From the NCBI GenBank assembly GCA_946480715.1, contig CAMLKK010000006.1, positions 62,001 to 126,000 on the forward strand: DNA of 64,000 nt, read 5' to 3'. Position 1 is the stretch's first letter; every line of letters begins with the position of its first letter. Origin of the DNA: an uncultured Bacteriovorax sp. GTDB lineage: Bacteria > Bdellovibrionota > Bacteriovoracia > Bacteriovoracales > Bacteriovoracaceae. Made by a program: the position numbers and the translations under genes. Shown piece after piece: positions 23,055 to 32,360 of the stretch. Below the pieces are notes generated by a model. The model worked only from the letters and a program-made list of their open reading frames with translations, did no database searches and was not told the origin of the DNA.

Positions 23055-25010
23055 TTATTTGTTAACTTTGAAGTGATGAGATTGTTGATATTTTTTAAGA
23101 GTACAATCCATCAAATCTTGTGGTGGTTTAGTCATTGAGGTCTTTCCATCTAGGTAGGCATGTCCACCACATGACCGCATAAAGTCGGCCACAAGATAAT
23201 CTGCTTTTTCTATTCTGATGTTATTCGTTTTTGCAAGTTTGCAAGCGTTGATAAAATAACCCTTTTTTTCAACGGGTATTTCTTTTTCACATTCGCTTTG
23301 AAAGCTGTGATATTTCTTAATTTTTGCATCAACATCTAAGTTGTTAGAGCATTGCCCATGTTCACAACGAGGGATGAGTTCATCTTTTGTGAAAAGATCC
23401 GATGGAAGGTTTCTTAATTCCGAGTTCTCACAGCGGAATACATAATCATCTATTATCTGAAGATTATAGTTATTGGCGAATTGTTCATTAAGAAAGAATC
23501 TTATAGCGTGTGGGTTTGAAAGAATACAATCGTTATCAGTTTTACAGTTGAGTCCGTCTAGCTTCTTAATTTCATTTTTAATATTCGTATAAACACTGGA
23601 CGCAGAACAATCTTTTGGTTTTAAACCAGTTTCTGCACATTGATTATTAAGGCATTGAATGTTTGATGGAGACCTTAGTGCCGACTTAGAGCTAGTTTTG
23701 CAAATATTGGCATAAATTTCTTTTAAAGCAATATTACGTGGTTTCATAATCGAACAATTTAAATTTATACAGTCAGAATTTTTCTCACAGTACGTCGCAC
23801 ATTTCCCTAAAAAGCTCTCTGCTTTCCAGCTTTCTGAGTTAGGAAATTCTTTAAAAAAATTTCCCAAACTATTTAGTTTTTGCTGGCAATTATCATTAGA
23901 TGTCCAAGCTCGCTGGCCGATTAAACCCAAGTGCATTTTCACGCATTGGACTTCAGAATTTGCAAAGGGTAGGTACAATTCAGCATTATCTTTACCATTA
24001 AATATTTGAGAGGCGGCTTTCGCGAGAGTGCACGCCCACGGAGAATGCTGATTATTGGCCAAGAATTTCAGTACTTCTTTATTCGTTTTTTGGTCAGTGG
24101 GATCGAGATATATATTTAAATCACCAGGAAGATTCTTGTATTGATTTGAATAGATCCCTTTTAAAAGCCATTTTCGATTTATTGGGGTCGAGAGTCGACT
24201 CCCCAGTGTCTCCTTTAATGAGTCCCAATCTTTTTTAAGCAACTCAGGCGGCAGTGAAAACAAATCTTTTAATGCCATTTCTAAATTTCTGTTTCTATAA
24301 ATGCAGTTTATTAAGAATCTTAGTTTGTTAGCCTCGCTGAAAGTTGCAATAATATTGAAATTTCCATCTGCAAGTAGTTGTGCGCTACCAGGATATTTTT
24401 CTTCGAGTTCCTCAATTAGCTTGAGAAAATTTTTATTTTTTGAATCCACAATTGTATCGGCAGTTTCTTTTATTTTTGAGTGAAAATATTCGCTTAGTTG
24501 TGAGTTGTTGTTTCGGTTTAAAACATTTGGGATTACGCATTTTAAATTCTGACTTTCTGTTTGCCAGTCATCCGATCTAGCAACCCTTTTTAAATATTTC
24601 AAAATCAGATCAAGATGACTATTTTCTTCATTCAAGTCTTCAGAGTTAAGTAGTTCTTCACTGAAAACATAGCCAGGAATGTTACATTCGGGACTGAAAA
24701 ATAGACTCGATCCTATGTTTAAACTTTCATGCGACTTCCCGGCAAAACACTCTTTTTCAACAACAGTACACTTGAACAAGTTGCATTTAGGTTTGTAGCA
24801 AACACGTTGAGAATTATATCGATTGTTCGTGAGACATATATTTGGTACTGGGGTGGTTGATTTGGCGAATTGAACAGCTTCTTTTTTATTGATGCCAAAT
24901 ACGAGACAGCTTCTTTCGACGGCCGTGCATTCAGAGTCAACTTTGCAATCGAATGCAGGTACTGCAAATGATGCAAATAATGAAATAACGATAAGAATAT
25001 ATTTGGTCAT
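23055..25010 (-). CDS. Large cysteine-rich exported protein
   Basis: A protein of about 651 residues with a signal peptide (MTKYILIVISLFASFAVPAF) when started at the ATG at 25010. The frame is open to 25055, but that start would overlap the divergent gene. At least four short cysteine motifs recur: CKVDSECTAVERSC, CEKNSDCINLNC, CKTDNDCILS, and a pair near FKCTVVEKEC, the C-x-x-[DN]-[SN]-[DE]-C pattern of secreted disulfide-rich repeats. Much of the rest is helical. No family is recognised. It could be a surface or secreted protein. The base composition is visibly AT-rich compared with the nuo region. Confidence 0.65.
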   Translation of the reverse strand: MTKYILIVISLFASFAVPAFDCKVDSECTAVERSCLVFGINKKEAVQFAKSTTPVPNICLTNNRYNSQRVCYKPKCNLFKCTVVEKECFAGKSHESLNIGSSLFFSPECNIPGYVFSEELLNSEDLNEENSHLDLILKYLKRVARSDDWQTESQNLKCVIPNVLNRNNNSQLSEYFHSKIKETADTIVDSKNKNFLKLIEELEEKYPGSAQLLADGNFNIIATFSEANKLRFLINCIYRNRNLEMALKDLFSLPPELLKKDWDSLKETLGSRLSTPINRKWLLKGIYSNQYKNLPGDLNIYLDPTDQKTNKEVLKFLANNQHSPWACTLAKAASQIFNGKDNAELYLPFANSEVQCVKMHLGLIGQRAWTSNDNCQQKLNSLGNFFKEFPNSESWKAESFLGKCATYCEKNSDCINLNCSIMKPRNIALKEIYANICKTSSKSALRSPSNIQCLNNQCAETGLKPKDCSASSVYTNIKNEIKKLDGLNCKTDNDCILSNPHAIRFFLNEQFANNYNLQIIDDYVFRCENSELRNLPSDLFTKDELIPRCEHGQCSNNLDVDAKIKKYHSFQSECEKEIPVEKKGYFINACKLAKTNNIRIEKADYLVADFMRSCGGHAYLDGKTSMTKPPQDLMDCTLKKYQQSHHFKVNK

Positions 25011-25053
25011 TGTTATATACTGATGTAAAATATGTTTATTTAAAAGAGTTATC

Positions 25054-25866
25054 ATGAAAATTATTTCATTTTTGTTATTAATGATAAGTGCACGAGTGCA
25101 AGCAACGATGTGCTTGTCTATTCCTGTTCCCGAGCCAAAAGAAATAATTGAAAAAGCAAAAAAACTCCCGTTGAAAACAGAAAAAAATCTTCTGGTTCAT
25201 AGCGGTTCTACTGAAGAAAAAAAGAAGTATCTTACAAACGTGTTAACAGAGGTTGAATTCCACGGAAAAGATCTTATATTGAAAAATCCACTTAATATAA
25301 AATCTTCTCTTAAACTTCGAAGTGATCTGATTCCCATTGGCAGCGAGTTCCGAATACTTTCTTATGACCCTATAAAGGCAAAAGGCCGAATGGGGAATGA
25401 ATCAGATTTTTTCAGGAAAAATAGTGATTTTGATACATTGATTACTTTTGAATTTTCCAATTCATTCAAGGTCACGAGCACTCTGAAAGAATTCTTTCAT
25501 CTTGTCTTGATTAATAATATGTCAGGGATGGAATGTTCTAGTCGTGATTTTTCTTCGTCCGCTAAAGATAAAGGGAATAATATATTAAACCTGTTGAAAC
25601 ATAAAAAGATTACCAAAAGTTCGACATTGTCCTATTTGTATTGTTTCCCTAACAATCAATTTGCAATGAATGTTAGCCAACGTAAGATTGAAGAAGCTTT
25701 AAGTGCATTTGGTCTGGAAAATGAAGTTGTAATAAACGCTCCAATGACGGCTTTGAACATGCAGGATAAGTCGACTCAGCAAACCTGTTATCCTTTATCA
25801 TTTGCTTCAAGTTCTTCCTTCATTACGGCAATGTACTATTTTCCAGGCTTAATTGGTGGAGAATAA
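25054..25866 (+). CDS. Exported protein of unknown function
   Basis: A 270-residue protein with a signal peptide (MKIISFLLLMISARVQAT) followed by a mature chain with four or more cysteines and a segment DLIPIGSEFRILSYDPIK. That segment resembles TYLIPKGTEFEVVDSFKR in the neighbouring lipoprotein (26085-27047), suggesting a shared small beta-domain. It is divergent from the cysteine-rich gene with a short shared promoter region of 43 bases. No family name can be given. Confidence 0.6.
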   Translation: MKIISFLLLMISARVQATMCLSIPVPEPKEIIEKAKKLPLKTEKNLLVHSGSTEEKKKYLTNVLTEVEFHGKDLILKNPLNIKSSLKLRSDLIPIGSEFRILSYDPIKAKGRMGNESDFFRKNSDFDTLITFEFSNSFKVTSTLKEFFHLVLINNMSGMECSSRDFSSSAKDKGNNILNLLKHKKITKSSTLSYLYCFPNNQFAMNVSQRKIEEALSAFGLENEVVINAPMTALNMQDKSTQQTCYPLSFASSSSFITAMYYFPGLIGGE

Positions 25867-25960
25867 TTTCTTATTTTGAGAAAAGTCACAATTTGAAACG
25901 ACTCGATAGCGTTAAAAAAATTTAAGAGAAAGTCTCACTTCACTGTCTATAGACTCGAAG

Positions 25961-25974
25961 GTGTGTTGGAACCT
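25961..25974 (+). repeat. Half copy of the dispersed hairpin repeat
   Basis: GTGTGTTGGAACCT matches the right arm of the repeats at 3291-3343 and 17875-17926. The left arm is missing, so this is a decayed or truncated copy in a 218-base gap between two genes. Confidence 0.5.
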
Positions 25975-26084
25975 TTAATGATCTAATCAAGAATAGTTTT
26001 ATAAATATTTAATGTAAAAAATGAAGTTCGAATAAGTTTTTAGCACTTTGTAAGATACCAATTCAAACTTAAACCATTTGCTAA

Positions 26085-27047
26085 CTAATTCGGCATCTTC
26101 TCTCGTCGATATTCATGAAGTTGTTTTGCGCTCATTTTTGAAACATCGATTGGATGATATTTTGTTCTAAGATTTTCTTCACTAAGAATAAACACGTTTT
26201 CATATGGAAGAGATTTTACGGGATTTTCAAAAATTTCAATCTCAGGATGTTTGATGAAGGCCCTATTTTCTGGCGTAATATCCCATCGATCCATGTGATA
26301 CATAGATGTGACATAGGCTTCTTTCGTCTTGAATCTTATAAGAGCACAAGGTTGAAACTTTTCCGTTTTTACCCAGAGTAGTTCAAGAATTTCTAATTCA
26401 TTATTCAGTTTAAACTGTTGAATAAAATTCGAAATTTTCAATTCAATAAATGGAGATTGATCTAGAACAACTTCCTTATTGAGGTTTTCTTCATTGTAAT
26501 CGGGAAAAGGTTCCAACCTATTGTGAGCATCACATAAAATCATATTAAGATTTTTATTTCTTAAATATTTTAGATCATTCTCTAGAATGAGCTGAGCTTC
26601 ATGATAATTTACTCGATTGTTAACATATTCGATCTCGTCATATAAGCTAGTTTCAATAGTTTCTGATAGATCTCCAAATTTATCTTTTAATACTACATAT
26701 TCAACTCTGCCCCAACCAAGTAGTCCTTCACGCTTGAAAGAATCTACTACCTCAAATTCTGTTCCCTTGGGAATGAGATAAGTCTTAACACCCGTTTTCT
26801 TGAAAACACAATCTCCAGGTTTACCGTTGAATTCGAAATGAAATTCATCCAATTCATATTTTGCTTTAAAAATTCTTGTGAAATCACAAAAACGATTTCT
26901 TTCACCGATGTCATGAGAATAGACATAGTATTGTCGTGACTTGAATTTTTTTCCTAAATAAGGACTCTTGTATGCATCGTAATCGCTGCAACTGCATATA
27001 TTGATTAAAACAAACATCAGAAGAAAAAAATCAAATGTATTTTTCAA
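26085..27047 (-). CDS. Lipoprotein of unknown function
   Basis: A 320-residue lipoprotein (MKNTFDFFLLMFVLINICSC, lipid on Cys18 or Cys20). The N-terminal half is beta-rich with LIPKGTEFEVVDS, also seen in the neighbouring exported protein at 25054; the C-terminal half is rich in Glu, Asn and Phe. It lies 7 bases after the gene at 27055-27624 on the same strand, so the two form an operon. I do not recognise the family. Confidence 0.6.
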   Translation of the reverse strand: MKNTFDFFLLMFVLINICSCSDYDAYKSPYLGKKFKSRQYYVYSHDIGERNRFCDFTRIFKAKYELDEFHFEFNGKPGDCVFKKTGVKTYLIPKGTEFEVVDSFKREGLLGWGRVEYVVLKDKFGDLSETIETSLYDEIEYVNNRVNYHEAQLILENDLKYLRNKNLNMILCDAHNRLEPFPDYNEENLNKEVVLDQSPFIELKISNFIQQFKLNNELEILELLWVKTEKFQPCALIRFKTKEAYVTSMYHMDRWDITPENRAFIKHPEIEIFENPVKSLPYENVFILSEENLRTKYHPIDVSKMSAKQLHEYRREKMPN

Positions 27048-27054
27048 ATTACTC

Positions 27055-27624
27055 TTACTGTCTATATGAAGCCTGAAATCTAATAAATTTTACTTTCATG
27101 GTAGCTCTGGCCACGGTGTTGTAAGTTAACTCATCAATATAATCGGAAGAGAGAATCTCGATAGTGCTGAATTTCAAATTTTTATGATAAAGCTGATCGA
27201 GGGCCACCTTTGCGTTGACGTTAATTCTGCCGAACTTCCAGGCTTTTGCTTGGCTAACATTTTCGAAAAGCAAAATATCTTTAAATGTTCTCGCGTAATT
27301 TTTTGCGGCCATTATTTCTTCATCAGCCTTATATTTTCTATTTATCCAGAGTTCTATATCGTCGCGAATACCATCGTGATTTGAATCTATCCCCAATAGA
27401 GTCTCTTGATCTTTATTGAGATCCGGAAAGAGTGGTTCATAAATGCCATTAATCATTCTTCGATTTTTTGCAGCATCTTCCGCAATCCCAATGATTAACT
27501 TTTCATATTTAGCAGATGGTTTTTCAACATAAGCAGAAGGAAAATAACGTAGGAAGAATGCACCAATTGAAGCATAGACATAAAGTACTCCGGCCAAGAA
27601 ATAAAAATACATCGCTTCAAGCAT
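27055..27624 (-). CDS. Membrane-anchored protein with Asp-rich calcium-type motif
   Basis: A 189-residue protein with one N-terminal hydrophobic segment (MYFYFLAGVLYVYASIGAFF) serving as signal or anchor. Residues 74-95 hold GIDSNHDGIRDDIELWINRK followed by AAKNYARTFKDIL, matching the lipoprotein at 20776-21567 (DADNDGVRDDFELYVNKS, then KYYAKIYNKFM). The two are divergent paralogues of a small family with one putative calcium loop and a following helical unit. It is the first gene of an operon with the lipoprotein at 26085. The function is unknown. Confidence 0.6.
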   Translation of the reverse strand: MLEAMYFYFLAGVLYVYASIGAFFLRYFPSAYVEKPSAKYEKLIIGIAEDAAKNRRMINGIYEPLFPDLNKDQETLLGIDSNHDGIRDDIELWINRKYKADEEIMAAKNYARTFKDILLFENVSQAKAWKFGRINVNAKVALDQLYHKNLKFSTIEILSSDYIDELTYNTVARATMKVKFIRFQASYRQ

Positions 27625-27723
27625 TATTGTTCCATAGATATGTTGATTAGAATTTTACACTAACTAATAATAGTTTTGATAAAAAAACGAAAACCGTGGA
27701 TAATAACAAAAGAAGATTGTCTT

Positions 27724-27844
27724 GATTCTTTCCAGTTTCGTTCAGATTCTAGGAGCGAGTAGTGAGGAGAGGGAGCATACAGTAGTATGTGACCGAGCCG
27801 AACGAATACAGCGACGACGAAGATGAATGAAAATGGGAAGAATC
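27724..27844. repeat. 121-bp inverted-repeat element next to tRNA-Leu
   Basis: The outer 21-bp arms (27724-27744, GATTCTTTCCAG..., and 27824-27844) match at about 17 of 21 positions in inverted orientation. Inside is a second hairpin, CATAC-AGTA-GTATG. The element ends one base before the CCA end of the tRNA gene, so it lies directly downstream of the tRNA in its direction of transcription. Confidence 0.55.
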
Positions 27845-27845
27845 A

Positions 27846-27934
27846 TGGTGCCCGAGACGAGACTTGAACTCGTACGACCGGTAAAGGTCGGCAGATTTTA
27901 AATCTGCTGTGTCTACCGATTCCACCACCCAGGC
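27846..27934 (-). tRNA. tRNA-Leu, anticodon TAA
   Basis: An 89-base gene on the minus strand with encoded CCA (27846-27848). The acceptor stem is GCCTGGG with CTCGGGC (two wobble pairs), the D-arm contains TGGTGGAATCGGTAGACAC, the anticodon stem CAGAT/ATCTG encloses TAA, a long variable arm (CCGACCTTTACCGGT) marks a class II tRNA, and the T-arm is ACGAG-TTCAAGT-CTCGT. It decodes UUA/UUG. An AT-rich accessory block lies on its 3' side. Confidence 0.93.
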
Positions 27935-27979
27935 ATGAGTCATTTAAACGATCGGAAGAACTGTGATTTTGAGTAATTT

Positions 27980-29413
27980 ATGAGCATCTGTCAATTACAA
28001 TTCAGCTTCAAAAAAATAATCCTTCTACTTCTTTTGGTGTCGGCGACGTTTGGTTGTGCCACTAAGCGCTCGAATGATGTGATCATTGATGAGCGGGTGA
28101 TACGTGCTTCGTGGTTGAAGTTGCCATTAAGATTCGCAGATCGCGACAAGGACGATAATTTTCTTTCTCATCCTTTTTTTGATGTTGAGCCTGCTTATTA
28201 TAAAGAGGATTCAGTTTTTAATATTCGTTACGTGGTGACGACTCCGAAAGAGAGTCCGTTTCAGTATGAGCTCGATCTTTACTCGGGGAAACTTTATCGC
28301 TCGCGAGAGTATTGTGCTCAAGATGACGTCTGGGAATTCTATAAAGGTCACATTGAAAAACCTAATTTCACTCAGGGGATTGTTCCGCGCATTTTTGATC
28401 AAACAAATTCTCCTCAGCGCGTGATTATTCTTTCAGATAAAGAGCAGGTGCAGCCTTTTAAGTTGTTGCCGACTCATTATGATGAAGCAAGAATTATTGG
28501 TTCGATTGTGATGGACACTTGTGAGAGTTTTCCTTGTGATCGTCCAGAGAAGTGGAGCCCGACGCAGATTCTAGTTGGTGTCGTAGCGGCCGATCCAAAA
28601 ATGTATCAGATCAAATCGTTCATGGATCTAAAAAGCAAAGTCGATTGGAGTTACACCAAAGCGATGCTGACGAATATGTTTGGAACATACTCTGTCGGTG
28701 GAAAAATTTATCCTGCTTACCGAATTACTAAAGAGCTAAACGCGAAGGATACAAAAGCTCACTTTGATAAAAATGCGACGATTGTGAATGTGAAAAAAAT
28801 GGAAGACTGGAGAATGGATTGTCTTCGTCTTTATGATTCTATGTGGAGCGAAGCGCAGAAAATTCGCGCGATGAAAAATGGTCAATCAGATGCTTTCTTA
28901 AAATATTTCAAAGAATTTTACGCGAAAAATTCCCAGAATTTTTATGGCTGCCAGAAGCTAGTTCGCCCCGCCAATATAAATGAAGATTATCGACGGTTGT
29001 GGTTTTTTACTTACATTCAGGCGTTCACGCTCCTCGAGAAAAACGGATTTTTCTACAATTGTCATGACAATGCTTGGGCCTTCAATCCAAAAGTGGATAG
29101 CGAAAAATACTTTAACAACCAAAATAATGAGCTCGCTCGTTGCCGTGCAAAGGACTTCGAAAAAAGTTTTGATCAGGCAATCAACGGAATGAGTTTGATG
29201 AAAGCGCAGACAAATCGGCATTTTAGATTTGTTGAGTACGATAATGGAAAAGGCGGCTCTCACCAAAAAATCTATGGATGGATCCAGGGAAAAACCACTC
29301 ACCACGCTTGCGTCGGAAAAGAAAAGGACATTCAATCAGCGGCCTTTGATATTTTTCCGCAGGACGTAACGTGGGAATCGTTTAAGACTGACGGTGATCG
29401 TACAGTTCGCTAA
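27980..29413 (+). CDS. Lipoprotein of unknown function
   Basis: A 477-residue protein with a lipoprotein signal (KKIILLLLLVSATFGCATKR, lipid on Cys26). The mature chain has a beta-rich half (to about residue 230, with YVVTTPKESPFQYELDLYSG) and a helical half with several cysteines and tryptophans (NCHDNAWAFNPK, ACVGKEKDI). I do not know the family. It is single, starting 45 bases from the tRNA-Leu gene, which is transcribed the other way. Confidence 0.65.
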   Translation: MSICQLQFSFKKIILLLLLVSATFGCATKRSNDVIIDERVIRASWLKLPLRFADRDKDDNFLSHPFFDVEPAYYKEDSVFNIRYVVTTPKESPFQYELDLYSGKLYRSREYCAQDDVWEFYKGHIEKPNFTQGIVPRIFDQTNSPQRVIILSDKEQVQPFKLLPTHYDEARIIGSIVMDTCESFPCDRPEKWSPTQILVGVVAADPKMYQIKSFMDLKSKVDWSYTKAMLTNMFGTYSVGGKIYPAYRITKELNAKDTKAHFDKNATIVNVKKMEDWRMDCLRLYDSMWSEAQKIRAMKNGQSDAFLKYFKEFYAKNSQNFYGCQKLVRPANINEDYRRLWFFTYIQAFTLLEKNGFFYNCHDNAWAFNPKVDSEKYFNNQNNELARCRAKDFEKSFDQAINGMSLMKAQTNRHFRFVEYDNGKGGSHQKIYGWIQGKTTHHACVGKEKDIQSAAFDIFPQDVTWESFKTDGDRTVR

Positions 29414-29469
29414 AAACTCCCTGCAAAACACTCGTTGTGACTCAATGCTTTTTGACGACAAGTTATTGA

Positions 29470-29498
29470 TTTACAAAATCTACAGCCTTCCCTAAAAT
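29470..29498 (+). promoter_or_regulatory. Probable promoter of the nuo operon
   Basis: TTTACA and TAAAAT are separated by exactly 17 bases, matching a sigma-70-type promoter in five and five of six positions respectively, about 44 bases upstream of nuoB. The operon otherwise has no other candidate in the 128-base gap. Confidence 0.45.
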
Positions 29499-29541
29499 AC
29501 CTTCAACGTATGACATTTAAATTATTTAAATAGGAGACTTT

Positions 29542-30123
29542 ATGTCGACTAATAAGAGACTCGTCAGTCCGATTACAAAAGCATCTGAAGAAGAATTCGC
29601 TCTTGATCGATTGATCGTCACGACAAAAGCTAGTTCATTCTTAGAATGGGCAAAACGTTGGGGACAATCCAACTCACTCTGGCCGTTTCCATTCGGAACT
29701 GCTTGCTGTGCAATTGAATATATGGCCGTTGTTGGTCCTAAATACGATGCTTCTCGTTTTGGTGCTGAGGTTGTTCGCTTCTCTCCACGCCAATCAGATC
29801 TTATGATCATCGCGGGAACAATCACTGAAAAACAAGCACCAGTTTTAAAAAGAATTTACGAGCAAATGGCCGATCCGAAATGGGTTATCGCTATGGGCGC
29901 GTGTGCTTCTTCAGGTGGATTCTACCGTGCTTATCACGTTGTTCAAGGTGTATCGAGAGATATCCCTGTAGACGTTTATATTCCAGGTTGTCCTCCAACT
30001 CCGGAAGCTGTTCTTCAAGGTATTATGCAAATTCAAGATCGTATTAAAAACGGTGTTTCGTCTGCTGTTGAATTCGATAAAGCAGAATTCGAACAATCTC
30101 AAAAAGCGATTGAAGCAAACTAA
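29542..30123 (+). CDS. nuoB: NADH-quinone oxidoreductase subunit B
   Basis: The 193-residue subunit of complex I that carries the last iron-sulfur cluster, N2, which passes electrons to quinone. The ligands are visible as the tandem Cys-Cys in [21 protein letters not shown], and the final [11 protein letters not shown]. The first gene of the operon, it ends 19 bases before nuoCD. Ribosome site AGGAG. Usually nuoA precedes it; here no nuoA is present and the upstream gene is an unrelated lipoprotein. Confidence 0.95.
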   Translation: MSTNKRLVSPITKASEEEFALDRLIVTTKASSFLEWAKRWGQSNSLWPFPFGTACCAIEYMAVVGPKYDASRFGAEVVRFSPRQSDLMIIAGTITEKQAPVLKRIYEQMADPKWVIAMGACASSGGFYRAYHVVQGVSRDIPVDVYIPGCPPTPEAVLQGIMQIQDRIKNGVSSAVEFDKAEFEQSQKAIEAN

Positions 30124-30142
30124 TTAATCAAGGTTAAAGATA

Positions 30143-31879
30143 ATGACTGACAAAACAGAAACAACTTTAAACACCGTGAATAATTCTATTTCACCTGTAT
30201 CTGGTTATGCAGATGAAATGGTTGTGAACTTCGGAACAACTGATTACGTTCACAAGTTCAATCACACGTTGTTTGCCACACCAAAAAACCTCATCCAAGT
30301 GATGACGAAATTAAAAAACGAGATGGGCTTTAACATGCTTCTCGATGTTTGTGGTGTGGATAATATGAAACGCCCAAAACAAGAATGGATGCACGGAAAA
30401 AGATTTGAGTCTGTGTACCATCTTCTCAATATGGAAAATCATGAGCGCGTACGCGTTCGCGTTCCTGTCGATGTTGATGGTGGCGAAACAGTTCCTTCTG
30501 TGATGGGACTTTGGAAAGCTGCTGACTGGTTCGAACGTGAAGCTTGGGACATGTTCGGAATTTCATACGAAGGAAGAAAAAAAGAACGTCTTCTTACTCA
30601 CCACGAGTTTGTAGGCCACCCTCTAAGAAAAGATTACGCCGCTGACGCGAATCAGCCGCTTTCAGAATCTCTCGATATTCACTTTGATCCAGATCCAACG
30701 ATCACTGCTGAAGAAGCGCTTAAGCGTGAATGGATCAATATTGGTCCTTCTCACCCGGCAACTCACGGAACATTAAGAATCATGGCCGAAATTGAAGGTG
30801 AGGTTATTAAGCGTTCTAAACTTGAAATCGGATACCTTCACCGTTGTTTTGAAAAAATGGCGGAGACGCATCTTTATAACCAAGTTATTCCTTATACAGA
30901 CCGTCTGAACTACTGTTCAGCTCCAATGAACAACATTGGTTGGTGTAAAGCGATCGAAGACATGATGGGAATTGAAATTCCTGATCGTGCAAAAGCGCTT
31001 CGTATGGTTCTTGCTGAACTTTCACGTGTCATCGATCACCTTGTTTGCATCGGTGCTGGTGCGGTTGACTTAGGTGCCCTTACATCTTTCTGGTTTTGTT
31101 TCGAGCAACGTGAACGCGTGTACGAACTCTTCGAGAAACTTTGTGGAGCTCGTTTAACAGTTTCTCTTACTCGTATCGGCGGGATGGCTCAAGAGCTTCC
31201 AGTTGGATGGGTGACTGACTGTCTTGAAGTTGTAAAAATCATCGAAAAAAATATTGAAGAAGTTGATCGTCTTCTTACAAAGAATAAAATTTGGGTTGAT
31301 AGAACTCGTGTTTGTCCAGTGAGTGCAGCTGATGCTATCGCTTGGGGATACACAGGTCCATGTCTTCGCGCTTCGGGAGTGAACTACGATATCCGTAAAG
31401 CGTCTCCATACTACTTCTATAAAGACGTTGATTTCGAAGTTCCAGTTGGACACACAGGTGATACATACGATCGCTACCTTGTTCGTATGGAAGAGATGAG
31501 ACAATCATTAAAAATCGTTAATCAAGTTCTTGCTAACCTTCCAGGCGGGCCAGTTCAATCACTTGATAAACGCGTTTGTATTCCACCGAAAAAAGAAGTT
31601 TACACAAACATCGAAGGTCTAATGAACCACTTCATGTTGATCATGAAAGGCGTTCGTCCACCTGTCGGTGAAATTTATTCAGCGACTGAAGCAGCTAACG
31701 GAGAACTTGGTTTCTACGTTATCTCTGATGGCGGACCAAATCCTTATAGAGTAAAAGTTCGTCCACCATGTTTTGCTATCTATCAATCATTCAATGAAGT
31801 TATTCATAACAAAATGATTTCGGATGCTGTTGCTGAACTTGGTTCAATGAACATTATCGCAGGAGAACTAGACCGATGA
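30143..31879 (+). CDS. nuoCD: NADH-quinone oxidoreductase subunits C and D, fused
   Basis: A 578-residue fusion. NuoC covers about residues 30-175 (for example WFEREAWDMFGISYEGR and HPLRKDYA). NuoD runs from about 195 with INIGPSHPATHGTLR, IGYLHRCFEKMAE and QVIPYTDRLNY, ending GSMNIIAGELDR. NuoD lines the quinone pocket with the His-Ala-Thr-His motif seen in PATHGT, and the fusion is as in E. coli and relatives. It overlaps nuoE by 4 bases (ATGA), so translation is coupled. Confidence 0.95.
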   Translation: MTDKTETTLNTVNNSISPVSGYADEMVVNFGTTDYVHKFNHTLFATPKNLIQVMTKLKNEMGFNMLLDVCGVDNMKRPKQEWMHGKRFESVYHLLNMENHERVRVRVPVDVDGGETVPSVMGLWKAADWFEREAWDMFGISYEGRKKERLLTHHEFVGHPLRKDYAADANQPLSESLDIHFDPDPTITAEEALKREWINIGPSHPATHGTLRIMAEIEGEVIKRSKLEIGYLHRCFEKMAETHLYNQVIPYTDRLNYCSAPMNNIGWCKAIEDMMGIEIPDRAKALRMVLAELSRVIDHLVCIGAGAVDLGALTSFWFCFEQRERVYELFEKLCGARLTVSLTRIGGMAQELPVGWVTDCLEVVKIIEKNIEEVDRLLTKNKIWVDRTRVCPVSAADAIAWGYTGPCLRASGVNYDIRKASPYYFYKDVDFEVPVGHTGDTYDRYLVRMEEMRQSLKIVNQVLANLPGGPVQSLDKRVCIPPKKEVYTNIEGLMNHFMLIMKGVRPPVGEIYSATEAANGELGFYVISDGGPNPYRVKVRPPCFAIYQSFNEVIHNKMISDAVAELGSMNIIAGELDR

Positions 31880-32358
31880 GTGCTGAAACTTTTTCTTTCA
31901 CAGCAGAGAACATGGAGAAGTATAAAGAACTTCTTACTCGTTACGATGATGTAGAATCTGCTTTATTGCCAGTTCTTCACCTTGTTCAAGAGCAAAATAG
32001 ATGGCTTCCAGACCACGCTGTTGCATACGTCTCAAAGCTTATGAACATTCCTGAAATCAAAATCAAAGAAGTTATTTCTTTCTACGATATGTTTTATGAC
32101 GTTCCAGTAGGAAGAAACGTAGTTCACGTTTGTACGAACATTTCTTGTTCAATGTTCGGTGGACGCGAAATTTATCAAGGTCTTTTAAAGCACTTTGATA
32201 CTGATTATCTCACTCCAACTCGCGATGGAAGAATTTCATTACAAAAAATGGAATGTCTTGGGGCCTGTGAAATGGCGCCTTGTATGCGAGTGAACAATGA
32301 TTTCGTGGGTCCAGTTGACCTAACGACAGCTATTCAAAAATTAGAGGAGTTGCCATAA
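31876..32358 (+). CDS. nuoE: NADH-quinone oxidoreductase subunit E
   Basis: A 160-residue subunit carrying the [2Fe-2S] cluster N1a. The ligands are CTNISC (four residues apart) and CLGAC further on, in MECLGACEMAPCM. It belongs to the NADH-input module with NuoF and NuoG. The stop is 2 bases from the nuoF start. Length and cysteine pattern match family norms. Confidence 0.95.
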   Translation: MSAETFSFTAENMEKYKELLTRYDDVESALLPVLHLVQEQNRWLPDHAVAYVSKLMNIPEIKIKEVISFYDMFYDVPVGRNVVHVCTNISCSMFGGREIYQGLLKHFDTDYLTPTRDGRISLQKMECLGACEMAPCMRVNNDFVGPVDLTTAIQKLEELP

Positions 32359-32360
32359 TC

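Noticed and set aside
27700..27944. Integrated prophage or genomic island with att sites at tRNA-Leu
   Set aside because: No integrase, and no second copy of the tRNA 3' end could be found by eye in the block.
28958..29335. Minus-strand ORF of 125 codons within the lipoprotein gene at 27980
   Set aside because: Antisense of a complete gene, with no ribosome site.
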